Positions 43,327-52,156 of a DNA stretch of 64,000 nucleotides are shown one piece after another. Source of the stretch: Mesorhizobium opportunistum WSM2075 (GTDB lineage Bacteria > Pseudomonadota > Alphaproteobacteria > Rhizobiales > Rhizobiaceae). The stretch covers positions 496,001 to 560,000 of the forward strand of contig NC_015675.1 of assembly GCF_000176035.2 (NCBI RefSeq), written 5' to 3'. Position numbers and translations under genes: made by a program. Below the pieces are notes generated by a model that searched no databases, was not told where the DNA came from, and was given only the letters and a program-made list of their open reading frames with translations. How positions within the stretch are numbered: position 1 is the first letter of the stretch; each line of letters starts with the position of its first letter.

Positions 43327-44295
43327 TCAGCCCTCTTTTCCGCGCAGCTTGCCGCCGAGACCGGCGAAGGTTTCGCTGCCGATCGACACGGTGAGCAGGA
43401 TCACCGCGCCATAGACGATGAGCAGCGCGCCGCTCGACAGGTTCAGAGCCGGCAAAAGACCGGTGAGGATGGTCAGCACCATGGCGCCGGCGACGGTGCC
43501 GAGATAATGGCCGCTGCCGCCGAGGATCGAGGCGCCGCCGATGGCGACAGCGGCGATCGAGGTGAACAGATAGGCGTCGCCCATGCCGAGATAGGCCTGG
43601 CCGGAATAGCCGGTCAAAAGCATGCCGGCGAAGGCTGCCGTGAGGCCTGACAGGACATAGGTGAGGATGGTGGTGCGCGCCGTCGGCACGCCGGAGAATT
43701 CGGCGACCGTGGCGCTGGTGCCGAGCGCATAGAGGTGACGGCCGAACGCCGCCTTGGAGAGCAGCAGCGTCGCCACCAGCGTCAGCCCGAGCCAGATCAG
43801 CGCGATGACCGGGAAGCCGCCGAGGCGGCCGACCGACAGGAACTGGATCAAGGCCGGCGCCGAAGGGGTGGGCGAGCCGCCGGTCAGCACAAGGATCAGG
43901 CCTTGCAGGATGACGTTGGTGGCCAAGGTCATGATGATCGGCGGCACGCCGAACTGAGCGACGCCGACGCCGTTGATCAGGCCGATGAAGGCGCCGCCGG
44001 CGAGCAGCAGCGGCATCACCCAGACCAGCGGCAGGTCCTGGCCGCCGCACAACAGCGCCATGACGATGGCGGCCGAATTCAGCACCCATGGCACCGACAG
44101 GTCGATGCCGCCGCCGATGATGACGAAGGTCTGGCCGAGCGCGACGATGCCGACGAAGGCCGCCAGCACGACGGTCGAGCGCATGTTGGAAACCGACAGG
44201 AATCCCGGCGAAAACAGCGCCGTGACCAGGAGCAGCACGACCATGCCGGCATAGGCAAGCACGATGAGGCGGTTGCGGGCGAGGAAGGCGCTCAT
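43327..44295 (-). CDS. Sugar ABC transporter permease
   Basis: RbsC-type permease of 322 residues with about nine membrane segments; FVIIGGGIDLSVPWVL and AIGGASILGGSGHYLG are family motifs. It overlaps the preceding permease gene by four bases. Together with 44292-45314 it forms the membrane pair of one transporter. Confidence 0.9.
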   Translation of the reverse strand: MSAFLARNRLIVLAYAGMVVLLLVTALFSPGFLSVSNMRSTVVLAAFVGIVALGQTFVIIGGGIDLSVPWVLNSAAIVMALLCGGQDLPLVWVMPLLLAGGAFIGLINGVGVAQFGVPPIIMTLATNVILQGLILVLTGGSPTPSAPALIQFLSVGRLGGFPVIALIWLGLTLVATLLLSKAAFGRHLYALGTSATVAEFSGVPTARTTILTYVLSGLTAAFAGMLLTGYSGQAYLGMGDAYLFTSIAAVAIGGASILGGSGHYLGTVAGAMVLTILTGLLPALNLSSGALLIVYGAVILLTVSIGSETFAGLGGKLRGKEG

Positions 44296-45314
44296 TGGAC
44301 ACGGTTCCTTGCGGCCTTCTCGGCGACGGAACTGGCCAGCACCGAGAGCAGCAGGATGACGCCGGAAACAACCGGCTGCCAGTAGCTCGACACATGCAGG
44401 ACGAAGACGAGATTGCCGATCAGCGTCAGCACGAAGGCGCCGATCAGCGTGCCGGCGAGATGGCCACGGCCGCCGAACAGGCTGACGCCGCCGATGACCG
44501 CCGCCGCCACCGAAGGCAGGATATAGTCCTTGCCGATGGTAGGCGAGCCGGCACCGGTCTGCGTCACCAGGAACAGTGCGGCGCCGGCCGCGAACAGGCC
44601 TGAGAGACCATAGGTGACGAGGTTGACGCGGGTGATCGAAACACCCGACAGGAAGGCCGATTTTTCGTTGGAGCCGGTCGCCTGGATGGCTATGCCGACA
44701 CGCGTGGCGCGGAACCACCACCAGAACACGAGCAACGCCAGCAGCATCCAGACCGGACTGGTCAGGCTGAACATCTGTGCCGAGGCGAAGCCGACCCACC
44801 AGGAAGGAACGCTGCCGCCATCGGTCGGCAGGATGATCATGGCGACGCCGTTGAGGATCGACCAGGTGGCGAGGGTGACGAGGAAGGGCTGCAGTTTGAG
44901 CACCGAGATCAGCAGACCGTTGAGCGCGCCGACGGCGAAGCCGAGCGCCAGGATGATCAGCGCCCAAAGTGCGGTGGTCGACGGATCGTCGGTGAAGCGC
45001 GTCGCGGCGATCACCGTGCCGAGGCTGATCATGCCACCGATCGACAGGTCGATGCCGCCACGCACCAGCACGATGGTCTGGCCGGTCGCCGCCAGCATCA
45101 GCGTCATTGCCGCCGCCGTGTCGAGGTTGATCTCGTCCAGCGTGAAGACACCGGACTGCAGGCTGCCATAGACGGCAACGATCAACGCCAGCATCAGGCA
45201 GGCGACCAGGAACGGCGCGCGGTCGAGTGCGCGGCCGCGCCAGTCGACGGCTGGTGTGCCTGATTTCATCTTGGCCGGCATCTGTGCCATTTCAACAGCT
45301 TGCTCCACGGACAT
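44292..45314 (-). CDS. Sugar ABC transporter permease
   Basis: RbsC-type permease of 340 residues with a roughly 30-residue cytoplasmic N-terminus. IVLVRGGIDLSIGGMISLG and VIGGVSLFGGRGHLAG are the typical motifs. It begins three bases after the ATPase stop and overlaps the next permease by four. Confidence 0.9.
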   Translation of the reverse strand: MSVEQAVEMAQMPAKMKSGTPAVDWRGRALDRAPFLVACLMLALIVAVYGSLQSGVFTLDEINLDTAAAMTLMLAATGQTIVLVRGGIDLSIGGMISLGTVIAATRFTDDPSTTALWALIILALGFAVGALNGLLISVLKLQPFLVTLATWSILNGVAMIILPTDGGSVPSWWVGFASAQMFSLTSPVWMLLALLVFWWWFRATRVGIAIQATGSNEKSAFLSGVSITRVNLVTYGLSGLFAAGAALFLVTQTGAGSPTIGKDYILPSVAAAVIGGVSLFGGRGHLAGTLIGAFVLTLIGNLVFVLHVSSYWQPVVSGVILLLSVLASSVAEKAARNRVQ

Positions 45315-45317
45315 GCC

Positions 45318-46820
45318 TCAAGCCGCCTCGCTTTCAAGCATGGCGGCGCGCAAGATGCCCGCCTCCGAGATACGGTCGCCTTCGAGCGTCGCGGCGATGC
45401 GGCCATTGCGCATGACCAGCACGCGGTCGGCGACATGGACGAGTTCCGGCATATCGCTGGAATGGAACAGGATCGCGTAGCCTTTGGCGGCGAGGTCGCG
45501 CATCAGCTGAAAAATCTCGCCCTTGGTGCCGACATCGACACCGCGCGTCGGATCGTAGAGCAACAGCACGCGCGCCTCGGTCAACAGCATCTTGCCGAAG
45601 ATCACCTTCTGCTGGTTGCCGCCAGACAGCGTGCCGGCGAGCTGTTCCGGGGTGCCGGCCTTGATGCGCAGGAAATCGACCATCTCCTTGACCAGCGCCG
45701 CCTCCTTTTGCCGGCTCAGCAAGCCGTTTTCGGTGAAGCGCTTGATGACCGACAGGGTCAGGTTCTCGCGCACGCTTTTGGTCAAGAGCAGGCCCTGCCC
45801 GCGCCGGTCTTCCGGCACCAAGGCGATACCATCCTTGCCGGTCAGCGCCTGGCGCGGATTGCCGATCGAGACCGGCTTGCCCCAGAGTTCGATCGCGCCG
45901 CTGGCCCTGGTGGCGCCGAACAGCGCCTGGAACAGTTCGCGCTGGCCATGGCCCTGCAGGCCGCCGACGCCGAGCACCTCGCCTTCGCGCAGCGCGAAGT
46001 CGACGCCGGAGAGCCGGCTGCCGCTGGAAAACCCCTTGACCCTGAGTGCCACGCGATCGGTCGCCGTGGCAATGCGCTCGGGATAGAGCCGGTCGAGATG
46101 CCGGCCGATCATCTGGGTGACGATCTCGTTGTCGGAGACGGCATTGGCCTCATGAGCGGCGACCGTACTGCCGTTGCGGAAGATGGTCAGCCGGTCGGCG
46201 ATGGCGCGCACTTCCGCCATGCGGTGCGAGATGAAGATGACCAGCCGGCCTTCGGTCGCCAGTTGCCGTGTAAGCTTGAGCAGCCATTCGGCTTCGCGCG
46301 CGGGCAGTGCCGAGGTCGCTTCGTCGAGGATCAGGATGCGGGGATCCTTGGCCAGGCCCTTGGCGATCTCGACGACCTGCCGCTCGGCCAGCGTCAGCCG
46401 CCGCAATTCCCGATCGGGGCGCAGTGGCGGGAAATTGTACTTTTCGAGCAGCGCCAGCGTCTTGCGGCGCATCTCCGCGCGGTTGACGGTGCGCAGCAAT
46501 GTTCGCGGTTCGTGGCGGAACCAGATGTTCTGTTCGACGCTGAGATCGGGGATCAGCGACAGCTCCTGGAAGACGGCGGCGATGCCGCGCGCCTGGGCCG
46601 CATCCGGATTGGCCGGGCGATAGTCCTGCCCGTCGACCAGGATCGAGCCGCCATCGTGACGCACCGCCCCCGACAGGATCTGGATGAAGGTGCTCTTGCC
46701 CGCACCGTTCTCGCCGAGCAGCGCATGCACTTCGCCGGCGCGGGCACTGAATGTCGCCTCGCTCAGCGCGACGATGCCGCCATAGCGTTTGGACAAGCCT
46801 TTGACGGTGACGAGGTCCAT
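45318..46820 (-). CDS. Sugar ABC transporter ATP-binding protein, two domains (RbsA/MglA type)
   Basis: Two fused ATPase domains, 500 residues. The first has Walker A GENGAGKST, the degenerate signature LTLAERQ and Walker B ILILDEATSAL. The second domain lacks a clear Walker A (GVGGLQGHGQREL) but keeps LSGGNQQK and Walker-B-like LLYDPTRGVD, as usual in this family. I start at the ATG at 46820; an in-frame ATG at 46850 lies in the loop of an intergenic hairpin, which argues against it. Confidence 0.9.
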   Translation of the reverse strand: MDLVTVKGLSKRYGGIVALSEATFSARAGEVHALLGENGAGKSTFIQILSGAVRHDGGSILVDGQDYRPANPDAAQARGIAAVFQELSLIPDLSVEQNIWFRHEPRTLLRTVNRAEMRRKTLALLEKYNFPPLRPDRELRRLTLAERQVVEIAKGLAKDPRILILDEATSALPAREAEWLLKLTRQLATEGRLVIFISHRMAEVRAIADRLTIFRNGSTVAAHEANAVSDNEIVTQMIGRHLDRLYPERIATATDRVALRVKGFSSGSRLSGVDFALREGEVLGVGGLQGHGQRELFQALFGATRASGAIELWGKPVSIGNPRQALTGKDGIALVPEDRRGQGLLLTKSVRENLTLSVIKRFTENGLLSRQKEAALVKEMVDFLRIKAGTPEQLAGTLSGGNQQKVIFGKMLLTEARVLLLYDPTRGVDVGTKGEIFQLMRDLAAKGYAILFHSSDMPELVHVADRVLVMRNGRIAATLEGDRISEAGILRAAMLESEAA

Positions 46821-46839
46821 GAATGCGCTTTCGAAAAGC

Positions 46840-46867
46840 TCTCCCGACATCTCGCGATGCCGGGAGA
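46840..46867 (-). terminator. Hairpin between binding-protein and ATPase genes
   Basis: TCTCCCG (46840-46846) and CGGGAGA (46861-46867) form a seven-base stem in the gap after the binding-protein gene. There is no T-run, so partial attenuation or mRNA stabilisation is more likely than full termination. Confidence 0.45.
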
Positions 46868-46887
46868 CAGGGTCGTGGTTCCCGATC

Positions 46888-47955
46888 TTACTTGCTGCCG
46901 GCGGCTTCCGCAGCGGTGATCTCGACCCAGTCGGGCGTGATCGGCAGCGTCAGGCCGGGCGCCTGGTCGGGGAAGGCATTTTCGCCAACCGCGATCTTGA
47001 TCATCTTGGTGCCCGGATAGAGCTTGGACTCGAAGGGATCGGTGGTGACGAAGTCACCCTTGACCGAAACGGAACGCTCGGCGGGCTTCTTGCCGGTGTC
47101 GAGGATGTCGACCGCCAGCTTGATCGCTTCGGAAGAGAGATAGGCCGGGTTGGAGCCGAGGATGCACTTGGCGCCTTGCGTCTGCGCGCAGGTGACGGCG
47201 GCGACATTGTAGGAGAAGCCAACGACCGGCACGATCGGCCGCCCGGCGTCCTTGAGCGCCTGGATGGCGCCCGAGCCATAGCCTTGCGTCATGATGCCGT
47301 CGATCTGCGGATTGGCGGCAAGCAGAGCCGCGACACCGGATTGTTCCGGACCGAGCGCATAGTTGCCGTTGTAGTAGCCGACGACCTTGATGTCGGGATA
47401 TTTGGCCAGCACCTTCTCATAGCCTTGCTGGAGTTGCGCCGAGATCGGCGCGCCGGCAAGGCCACGGTCGAGGATGATGTTGCCCTTGCCGCCAAGCTGC
47501 GTGGCCATCCACTCGGCCATCACCGAGGGGATGCGGTCCCAGTCCGAGGCGACGGCGAACGCACAGGGCTCGGTCACCACCTGGTCGAAAGAGATGACGA
47601 CGATGCCGGCATCACAGGCCTTCTTGATGGTCGGGTTGAGCGCCGAATCCGAACCGGCGTCGACGAGGATGGCGTCCGGCTTCTGGCGGATGATGTTGTT
47701 CAGCGAGTTGATCTGCGCCTGGACGGTGTTCTCGACATTCTCGATCTTGAGGTCGACGCGGCCTTTCAGCGGCCCCTTGTTCACCGACACCGTGGCGACA
47801 CGCTCCATCTGCTGGCGCCAGTCATTGCCGACGAAATTGTTTGAGAGATAGATGGTGTAGGGCTTCTTGTCCTCGGCATGGCTCGGCGCTGTGCCCACCG
47901 CGATTGCGGACATGGCAAGAGCCGCCAATCCACCGCAAACTGTCTTCAGTTTCAT
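46888..47955 (-). CDS. Sugar ABC transporter substrate-binding protein, paralogue 1
   Basis: Periplasmic protein of 355 residues with a signal peptide ending around SHAED. It is clearly homologous along its length to the next gene: both have KKPYTIYLSNNFVGNDWRQQ after the signal, VQAQINSLNNIIR, and end in AEAAGSK. This copy is directly upstream of the ATPase and permeases. A GATACCGGTACC-type operator lies 73 bases upstream, suggesting control by the LacI protein encoded at 59891-60922. The start follows GGAGGAGAG. Confidence 0.9.
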   Translation of the reverse strand: MKLKTVCGGLAALAMSAIAVGTAPSHAEDKKPYTIYLSNNFVGNDWRQQMERVATVSVNKGPLKGRVDLKIENVENTVQAQINSLNNIIRQKPDAILVDAGSDSALNPTIKKACDAGIVVISFDQVVTEPCAFAVASDWDRIPSVMAEWMATQLGGKGNIILDRGLAGAPISAQLQQGYEKVLAKYPDIKVVGYYNGNYALGPEQSGVAALLAANPQIDGIMTQGYGSGAIQALKDAGRPIVPVVGFSYNVAAVTCAQTQGAKCILGSNPAYLSSEAIKLAVDILDTGKKPAERSVSVKGDFVTTDPFESKLYPGTKMIKIAVGENAFPDQAPGLTLPITPDWVEITAAEAAGSK

Positions 47956-48027
47956 GGTCTCTCCTCCTTGGTGTTTCCTGCATCAGCCGGTGACGGACTT
48001 CGCCATCTTTGTGGGTGCTGCACGCAA

Positions 48028-48043
48028 ATTGATACCGGTACCA
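48028..48043. promoter_or_regulatory. LacI-type operator, site A
   Basis: ATTGATACCGGTACCA, a near-palindrome of the CG-centred LacI operator type. The same 16 bases occur in reverse at 55974-55989. It lies upstream of binding-protein paralogue 1. Confidence 0.7.
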
Positions 48044-48108
48044 ATGCGCCTTGTCAATTTAAGCCAAGGCGCATCGGGGCGGCCCTCGCCGCGATTTGCA
48101 GACGTCGC

Positions 48109-49173
48109 TCATTTCGAACCAGCGGCCTCGGCAGGGGTAATCTCAACCCAGTCCGGGCTGGCCGGAAGGAACAGACCGGGAGCCATGTCCGGAAAGGCAT
48201 TCGTGCCGACCTCTATCTTCTGCATGGCCGCATCGGGATAGAGTTCCGACGGAACCGGATCGGTGGTGAGGAAGGCATTGCGCAGCAGGATCTTCTTCTG
48301 CGCCGGCTTCTTGCCGTCGAGTATCTCGACTGCAAGCTTCAAGGCCTCGGCCGACAGATAGGCGGGGTTGGGTGCAAGGATGCACTGGGCGCCTTTCGTC
48401 TGGGCACAGGTCGTCGTCGTCAGGTTGAAGGGGCTGCCGGTGATGGGGACGATCGGACGACCGGCATCCTGCAGCGCCTTGATTGCTCCGGCGCCGTAAC
48501 CCTGAACGAAGATCGCGTCGACTTGCGGGTGGGCCGCCAGCAGGCTGGCGACGCCGGCCTGTTCCGGCCCGAGCGCATAGTCGCCATTGAAATAGCCGAC
48601 CACCTCGATGCCGGGAGATTTCTTGATGACTTCCTCGAACCCACCCTGCAGCTGGGCGGAGATCGGAGCGCCGGCAAGTCCGCGGTCGACCAGGATCTTG
48701 CCCTTGCCGCCGAGCTTCTTGACCAGCCACTCGGCCTCCACGCGCGGCGCCCGGCCCCAGTCGGACTCCATCGTATAAGCGCATGGCGCGCTGACGATCT
48801 GATCGAAGGCGATGACCACGATGCCTGCCTTGCAGGCCTTCTCGATCGTTGGGTTAAGGGCCTCGCCGGAGCCAGCATCGATCACGATGGCGTCGGGCTT
48901 GTTGCGGATGATGTTGTTGAGGGAATTGATCTGGGCCTGGACCGTGGTCTCGACCACCTCGACCTTGAGGTCGACCCGGCCGGCAAGCGGCGGTTTCTTC
49001 ACCGCGATATCGGCGCTGCGCAGCATCTGCTGGCGCCAGTCGTTGCCGACGAAATTGTTCGAGAGATAAATGGTGTATGGCTTCTTGTCCTGTGCATTGG
49101 CCGGCACGGTGTCGACCGACAGCAACGTCGCCGCGATCACCGCAAGGCCGGCGAAAAATACGCCCGCTTTCAT
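48109..49173 (-). CDS. Sugar ABC transporter substrate-binding protein, paralogue 2
   Basis: A 354-residue periplasmic protein with a signal peptide ending around ANAQD, and a close paralogue of the gene at 46888-47955. The pair probably arose by tandem duplication. No permease lies directly after it, so it likely shares the transporter of paralogue 1. Its promoter carries the GntR-type motif (49413) instead of the LacI-type motif, so the two are apparently induced by different signals. The ATG follows GGGAGGAG. Confidence 0.88.
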   Translation of the reverse strand: MKAGVFFAGLAVIAATLLSVDTVPANAQDKKPYTIYLSNNFVGNDWRQQMLRSADIAVKKPPLAGRVDLKVEVVETTVQAQINSLNNIIRNKPDAIVIDAGSGEALNPTIEKACKAGIVVIAFDQIVSAPCAYTMESDWGRAPRVEAEWLVKKLGGKGKILVDRGLAGAPISAQLQGGFEEVIKKSPGIEVVGYFNGDYALGPEQAGVASLLAAHPQVDAIFVQGYGAGAIKALQDAGRPIVPITGSPFNLTTTTCAQTKGAQCILAPNPAYLSAEALKLAVEILDGKKPAQKKILLRNAFLTTDPVPSELYPDAAMQKIEVGTNAFPDMAPGLFLPASPDWVEITPAEAAGSK

Positions 49174-49486
49174 GACTTTCTCCTCCCGTGTTTGTTGTCA
49201 GCCGCGCGAACGCCGCCGCCCCATCTACGCCTTCGAGGCACAGCCCCCTTATGGACAGACTTTGTTGTTGTGCATGCCGTTACCCCAGAACCGCCGCGCA
49301 TCTTGGGTGACATGCCGGTTGAGTGACATGGACCGGGCAAATGCTCAGCGTCGGAAGTGGCTTTGCGCCCACGTGCGACCGTGGTCCTCCGCGCAGCCTT
49401 CATCCTAGCTATGATGCTATTATAATTTTATAAGGCTGTCCATGACCGAGACCAGGAAATCGGCGCGCCAATGCCGCCGATCTGGT
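49174..49486. other. Promoter region of binding-protein paralogue 2
   Basis: This 313-base gap between gntR and the binding-protein gene contains the GntR-type motif at 49413-49426, close to the gntR stop, and otherwise GC-rich sequence with no gene I can support. Confidence 0.45.
49413..49426. promoter_or_regulatory. GntR-regulon motif, site 2 (reverse orientation)
   Basis: GATGCTATTATAAT, which matches the reverse complement of ATTATAATAGCATA at 13 of 14 positions. It lies 240 bases upstream of binding-protein paralogue 2. Confidence 0.55.
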
Positions 49487-50251
49487 TCAAGACAGATCGT
49501 TGGGCGCGTCGTAGGTGATGCTGAAAATATCGGCTGGATGGCGGGCGACGGAGAATTCGATGCTGCGCTGGTCCGCCGACTGATAGAGCATCTCCACCGT
49601 CAGCACCGGACTGCCCAGCGCAATGCCGAGGTCGCCGGCAACCGCCTCGTCGGCGATTTCGGCGCGCACCGTGACATGCGCCACGTCGAGCCGCAGGCCG
49701 AGATGTTTCTGCACTGAACGGAAGATCAGCACGTCGGAAAAGTCCTCGCGCTTCATGCGGGCGCCGATGTCGGGCGGAAAGTAGGTGGTGATCTGCGCCT
49801 TGCGCTGTTCGCCGATCGACAGCACGCTGCGCAGGCAATAGCCGGCCTCGTCCTTGGCCATGCCGAAATGGCGCTGGAGCACTGGCGAGACTTCCTTGCG
49901 GTAGGACTTCACCGTCAGCTCGGCGTCCTTGGTGAAGGCCGCCATGTCGGCGAAATTCTTAAACTTCCAGCTCAGATTGACCGAGGGGCTGCGCGCCGCG
50001 ACCACGGCGGGCTTGGCCGAGCGCTTCCTGATCAGGCCGTCGGCCTCGAGATCGCGCAAGGCCTGGCGTACGGTGATCAGGCTGACGCCGAAATGCTCGG
50101 CGATGGTCGCTTCCTTCGGCAGTTCGCCGCCGACGGGAAAGGTGCCGTTGCCGATCGGCTCGCGCAATATGTCGGCGAGCTGGCGGTAAAGCGGGCCGTT
50201 GGCGCGGCCGAGCGTGCGCCTGGGAAGACTGTCGATGGTGGGATGATCCAT
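49487..50251 (-). CDS. GntR family regulator with UTRA domain
   Basis: A 254-residue HutC-type regulator. The winged helix-turn-helix is at about 20-85 (GPLYRQLADILREPI to GVSLITVRQALRDLEADGLI), followed by a UTRA ligand-binding domain (about 105-245). The gene is flanked by copies of a TATAATAGC motif, one before its own start, which suits autoregulation. Its neighbours are the keto-acid dehydrogenase-like operon and binding-protein paralogue 2. The effector is unknown. Confidence 0.9.
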   Translation of the reverse strand: MDHPTIDSLPRRTLGRANGPLYRQLADILREPIGNGTFPVGGELPKEATIAEHFGVSLITVRQALRDLEADGLIRKRSAKPAVVAARSPSVNLSWKFKNFADMAAFTKDAELTVKSYRKEVSPVLQRHFGMAKDEAGYCLRSVLSIGEQRKAQITTYFPPDIGARMKREDFSDVLIFRSVQKHLGLRLDVAHVTVRAEIADEAVAGDLGIALGSPVLTVEMLYQSADQRSIEFSVARHPADIFSITYDAPNDLS

Positions 50252-50278
50252 GTGCCTCGTCGCGCCTGTGTCGAAGCT

Positions 50279-50292
50279 TTTATAATAGCTTC
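50279..50292. promoter_or_regulatory. GntR-regulon motif, site 3 (upstream of gntR)
   Basis: TTTATAATAGCTTC matches ATTATAATAGCATA at 11 of 14 positions and lies within the larger dyad AAGCT-N8-AGCTT (50274-50291). It is 28 bases upstream of the gntR start. Confidence 0.5.
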
Positions 50293-50310
50293 CTTCGCAA
50301 GAGGCTATCG

Positions 50311-50352
50311 CATGTCGCCCAAAAGTGGATCCGGTCTTGGGATAACGACATG
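50311..50352. repeat. CATG-armed palindromic element, copy 2
   Basis: Arms CATGTCG (50311-50317) and CGACATG (50346-50352) enclose CCCAAAAGTGG and CTTGGGATAA. It shares its interior with the element at 58648-58690, while its arms differ and remain complementary. It lies between the E2-like gene and gntR. Confidence 0.75.
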
Positions 50353-50389
50353 CCTAAACCAAAAATCAAGGCCGGCGATCACCAACCGC

Positions 50390-51118
50390 TCAGACGAAGA
50401 GCCGAAGTGGGTTTTCGATCGCCGATTTCAGGGCCGAAAGCCATGCGGACGCGATCACCTCATCGACGTTGTTCGCATCGGCCGTCAGCAGGCATTCGGC
50501 CTGGCCGCCTGCGCTGTTGAGCGAGACCGTCAGGCGCATGGCGCGGCCGGGCAGGAGCGGCATCATCACCGGCCTGATGTCGCTGGCCGGCAGCAGCCGC
50601 AGCGACAGCATCGCCGGTTTGTCAGCGTCGTCATGATTGTCGGCCAACGCCGCCAGCCGCAAGGCGCGAAGCGATGTCAGTGACATTTCCGGGCTTGCCG
50701 CGAACACGGCTTGTCGGCTCGTCAGTTCCAACGCCACGGCCACGTCGGCGCCTTTGACGATTTCAGGAGCCTCCGCGAATGCACGACCGGCAGCGCGCAG
50801 CAGCAGGTCGTCGATATCGAATACAGTTCCTGAATTCGCCAGCGCGGCTAGCAGGTCTCTCAAGCCCTCCAGTGCGATCGAGGTAGCAAAGGCGGCGATG
50901 CGGGACGCGCCAATGGAGGGCGCTGCCGCCGGGGCCACGACATCGGGGAAATTGACGGGCACGACAAGCGGGACGAAACCGATGACATCGGCGGCCAGGA
51001 TGCGGCCGCCCGGGCCGCTGCCGCGAAGCGTTTCGAGCGGCAGCGCGCGCTCGCGCGCCAGGCGGCGGGCATATGGGGAGACCGCCAGCCGCGGAGCCTG
51101 CGTCGCGGCCATGTTCAT
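50390..51118 (-). CDS. E2-like acyltransferase remnant: subunit-binding domain plus degenerate catalytic domain
   Basis: A 242-residue protein related to 2-oxoacid dehydrogenase E2. Residues about 12-46 are a peripheral-subunit-binding domain (VSPYARRLARERALPLETLR, then GSGPGGRILAADV). Residues about 75-242 resemble a shortened E2 catalytic domain, ending SAIENPLRLFV. There is no lipoyl domain, and the catalytic HxxxDG motif near the C-terminus is replaced by a His-free stretch (SLNSAGGQAECLLTADANN). A lipoyl domain is instead fused to the E1 protein upstream. It overlaps the hydroxyacid dehydrogenase gene by four bases. It may be a scaffold rather than an enzyme. Confidence 0.75.
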   Translation of the reverse strand: MNMAATQAPRLAVSPYARRLARERALPLETLRGSGPGGRILAADVIGFVPLVVPVNFPDVVAPAAAPSIGASRIAAFATSIALEGLRDLLAALANSGTVFDIDDLLLRAAGRAFAEAPEIVKGADVAVALELTSRQAVFAASPEMSLTSLRALRLAALADNHDDADKPAMLSLRLLPASDIRPVMMPLLPGRAMRLTVSLNSAGGQAECLLTADANNVDEVIASAWLSALKSAIENPLRLFV

Positions 51119-52125
51119 TTCAGATGCTCTGAATTGACGCAGTTGGTCAGCCGGCCCTCGGCGAGATAGGCGTACACGACCTCGATCGATTTCAGCCTGA
51201 GGTCGCGCATCGATGCCGGGCTGTAGAAGGCGGCGTGCGGGGTGACGATCAGTCGATTGGCGATCCATGGCTCGCGTCGCCGCCATGCCGCCAGCAGCGG
51301 ATGGTCGAGGTCTCCGGGCTCGTTCGGCAGCACGTCGAGCCCGGCGCCGGCAATGGTGCCGTTGCGCATCGCGGATTCGAGCGCGTCGAGATCAACGATC
51401 GGGCCGCGCGCGGTGTTGACCAGCACAAGGCCGGGCCTGGCGGCGGCGAAAGCGGCCGCGCCGAGCAGCTTGCGGGTGTCCTCGCTCAGCGGCGCGTGGA
51501 CGCTGACGACATCCGCCCGTGCCATCAATTCACCAAGCGAATGAACGCGCTCGTAACCGGTCGACAGGTCGACGCCGGAGAGCAGATGCGGGTCGTAGAA
51601 CACCACCTTCATGTCGAAGGCGGCGGCGCGGCGTGCGGTCGCCAGTCCGATGCGGCCGAGCCCGACAATGCCGAAGGTGGCGCTCTTGTGCCGGCGCACC
51701 AGCGGCGCCCTAGAGAAATGCCAGCCTATGGCGCCATGGCCGGAGAGCTCGGCGCCATAGGCGGAGGTGCCACGCGTCAGCGCCAGCATCAGGCCGATGG
51801 CATGGTCGGCGACCTCGGTTGTGCCATAGTCCGGAACATTACAGGCCGGGATCCTGCGCGCGCCCCAGCCCGCCGTGTCGATATTGTCGAAGCCGACACC
51901 GGAGCGCACCGCGATCCTGGCCTTGGGAAAGGACGTCGGTGCGGCGGCGACATTGTGGGTGGGCGAATAGTTGATGACGGCGTCGACCGCCTCACAGACG
52001 GCCGGATCGAGCTCGGCGGCCTTGTCGTTGGTGGAGCGGGCGAGAATGAACTCGATGTCGGGATAATGCTGCCGTTCGAGTTCGGCCTCGTCGGCGGCTT
52101 GCCAGTTGGCGCACAGGATCTTCAT
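51115..52125 (-). CDS. D-isomer-specific 2-hydroxyacid dehydrogenase, CtBP-like
   Basis: NAD-dependent dehydrogenase of 336 residues that would interconvert a 2-hydroxy acid and a 2-keto acid. The cofactor motif is GIVGLGRIG (about 152-160). The catalytic residues are Arg in VNTARGPIVD, Glu in DVLPNEP and His in VTPHAAFYS; the last resembles C-terminal-binding-protein-type enzymes. It sits between the E1-lipoyl gene and the E2-like gene in one operon, so it could supply or remove the keto-acid substrate of that complex. Confidence 0.88.
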   Translation of the reverse strand: MKILCANWQAADEAELERQHYPDIEFILARSTNDKAAELDPAVCEAVDAVINYSPTHNVAAAPTSFPKARIAVRSGVGFDNIDTAGWGARRIPACNVPDYGTTEVADHAIGLMLALTRGTSAYGAELSGHGAIGWHFSRAPLVRRHKSATFGIVGLGRIGLATARRAAAFDMKVVFYDPHLLSGVDLSTGYERVHSLGELMARADVVSVHAPLSEDTRKLLGAAAFAAARPGLVLVNTARGPIVDLDALESAMRNGTIAGAGLDVLPNEPGDLDHPLLAAWRRREPWIANRLIVTPHAAFYSPASMRDLRLKSIEVVYAYLAEGRLTNCVNSEHLK

Positions 52126-52156
52126 GCCAGTCCTTCGGGTCTCTCGGATAGGGTGA

